Shown piece by piece: positions 34,771 through 35,496 of a stretch of 35,496 nucleotides of DNA (position 1 is its first letter; each line of letters begins with the position of its first letter). The notes under the pieces were generated by a model, which saw nothing but the letters and a program-made list of their open reading frames with translations, had not been told where the DNA came from and did not search any database. Source of the stretch: Ettlia oleoabundans. Taxonomy: Eukaryota; Chlorophyta; Chlorophyceae; Chlamydomonadales. The position numbers were made by a program, and so were the translations under genes. Where the stretch lies: contig JAAMXP010002138.1 in assembly GCA_019693395.1 (NCBI GenBank), positions 1 through 35,496 on the forward strand, in the 5' to 3' direction.

Positions 34771-35496
34771 TTATTCCTTCTTGCCGCCAAAACCGGAGAA
34801 GGCGTTGCTGAAAAAGTCCTGCAAGGACAGGTGCAGCAGGGCCTTTAAGCGCGAACAGAGGAGGTGCAGAACCAGCCTCTTGCAACCTCTGGCTAACTCG
34901 TGAGAAGCTGTGCAGCAATCAATCCGACTTGGTTGTCCTTGCGGCACCCCGTTCGCCCTCACAAAGTGCGGCAGCCCCAACGACAGTCAAGCAGCACCCA
35001 CCTCGACATCCAGCCACTTGTGTGGCCGCCCCAGAGGTGAAGTAAGCAGCACCCACACCCACCTTGACGTTCTCTGCAGGCGTCTTCTCCAGCTCACTCT
35101 CCTCAGGGATCATCATCAGATCCTTGGGCACGTACCAGGACTTGGGCTGAGTCCTATCACTGCAATAGAAAGCACCAAACATGCCCTTTTCCTGGTTTAA
35201 CAACCAAGCAGCTGGGATATTTGTGGTAGACAACGGGGTGGATCAGTGCGGCAAACCAGCCCAGGCATCATTACGCCTTACGACCCACCGCGGTTACATG
35301 TGCCCATAAACTTTACACCTACGATGCCCCACAGCACTGGTCACCTTCCACCTACACCCCACACTCACCGGATCTTGAATGCGAACTCAAATTCCTTGGT
35401 CTCCTTGAAGGGCGGGTAGGCCTTGCGCAACGACGAGATGATCTGCTCCTTGTCCTTGTACACCGCCTTGCCAATGTTCTGCGCGGGGGGCGGGGG
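34771..35496 (-). CDS. Conserved-looking protein of unknown function, C-terminal part (5' end off the window)
   Basis: The visible exons are 35369-35478, 35063-35153 and 34771-34818. They join in phase and end in TAA. A CCGCCCCCCGCGCAG acceptor precedes the first visible exon, so more exons lie to the right of the window. The 82 visible residues include NIGKAVYKDKEQIISSLRKA, PPFKETKEFEFAFKIR, TQPKSWYVPKDLMMIPEESE and the tail KDFFSNAFSGFGGKKE. They are mixed charged and hydrophobic with no membrane helix. I do not recognise the family. Confidence 0.6.

Overview
The window reads as nuclear DNA of a green alga (Chlorophyta). Almost every gene is split into short exons by GT/GC-AG introns. The likely 3' end signals are TGTAA, the chlorophyte polyadenylation motif. 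The gene set is photosynthetic-eukaryote: a chloroplast ribosome recycling factor, a D27-type carotenoid isomerase, an XEG113-type extensin arabinosyltransferase and an ENOD93-like protein. Proteins carry Ala/Gln-rich low-complexity stretches. I see no bacterial operons, CRISPR arrays, rRNA, tRNA or mobile elements.

Layout, left to right: PPR protein (-, 1-1556, C-terminus off the window); BTF3/NAC-beta (+, 2155-3706); nucleoporin NDC1 (+, 4684-8320); a 28-exon inward-rectifier K+ channel (-, 8924-18433); a small helical protein of unknown function (+, 18647-19425); XEG113-like arabinosyltransferase (-, 19630-25632); ENOD93-like protein (+, 25974-26732); TLC-domain membrane protein (+, 27609-29498); D27-like isomerase (-, 29706-31154); chloroplast ribosome recycling factor (+, 31883-34354); and an unidentified protein (-, 34771 to beyond the right edge). 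The genes are packed head-to-head and tail-to-tail. Several divergent pairs are only 200-730 bp apart, so some promoters are probably shared. There is no sign of a single pathway: this is ordinary gene-dense algal chromosome with unrelated housekeeping, cell-wall, membrane and plastid functions.

The most unusual object is the potassium channel. One inward-rectifier pore module (TM1, TIGYG filter, TM2) is followed by a complete Kir cytoplasmic domain. A second full-length but diverged Kir cytoplasmic domain follows that. Next come two further copies of the domain's C-terminal strand motif, and last a roughly 230-residue Gln/Ala/Glu-rich tail. All 28 exon junctions keep phase and give one 1078-residue reading frame. 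A second theme is splicing: about six of some 81 modelled introns appear to use GC rather than GT donors. A (GT)52 microsatellite also starts exactly at one NDC1 donor.

All gene models were assembled by eye from reading frames, splice consensus, phase and remembered family sequence. Exon ends are predictions, and no transcript or database evidence was available.
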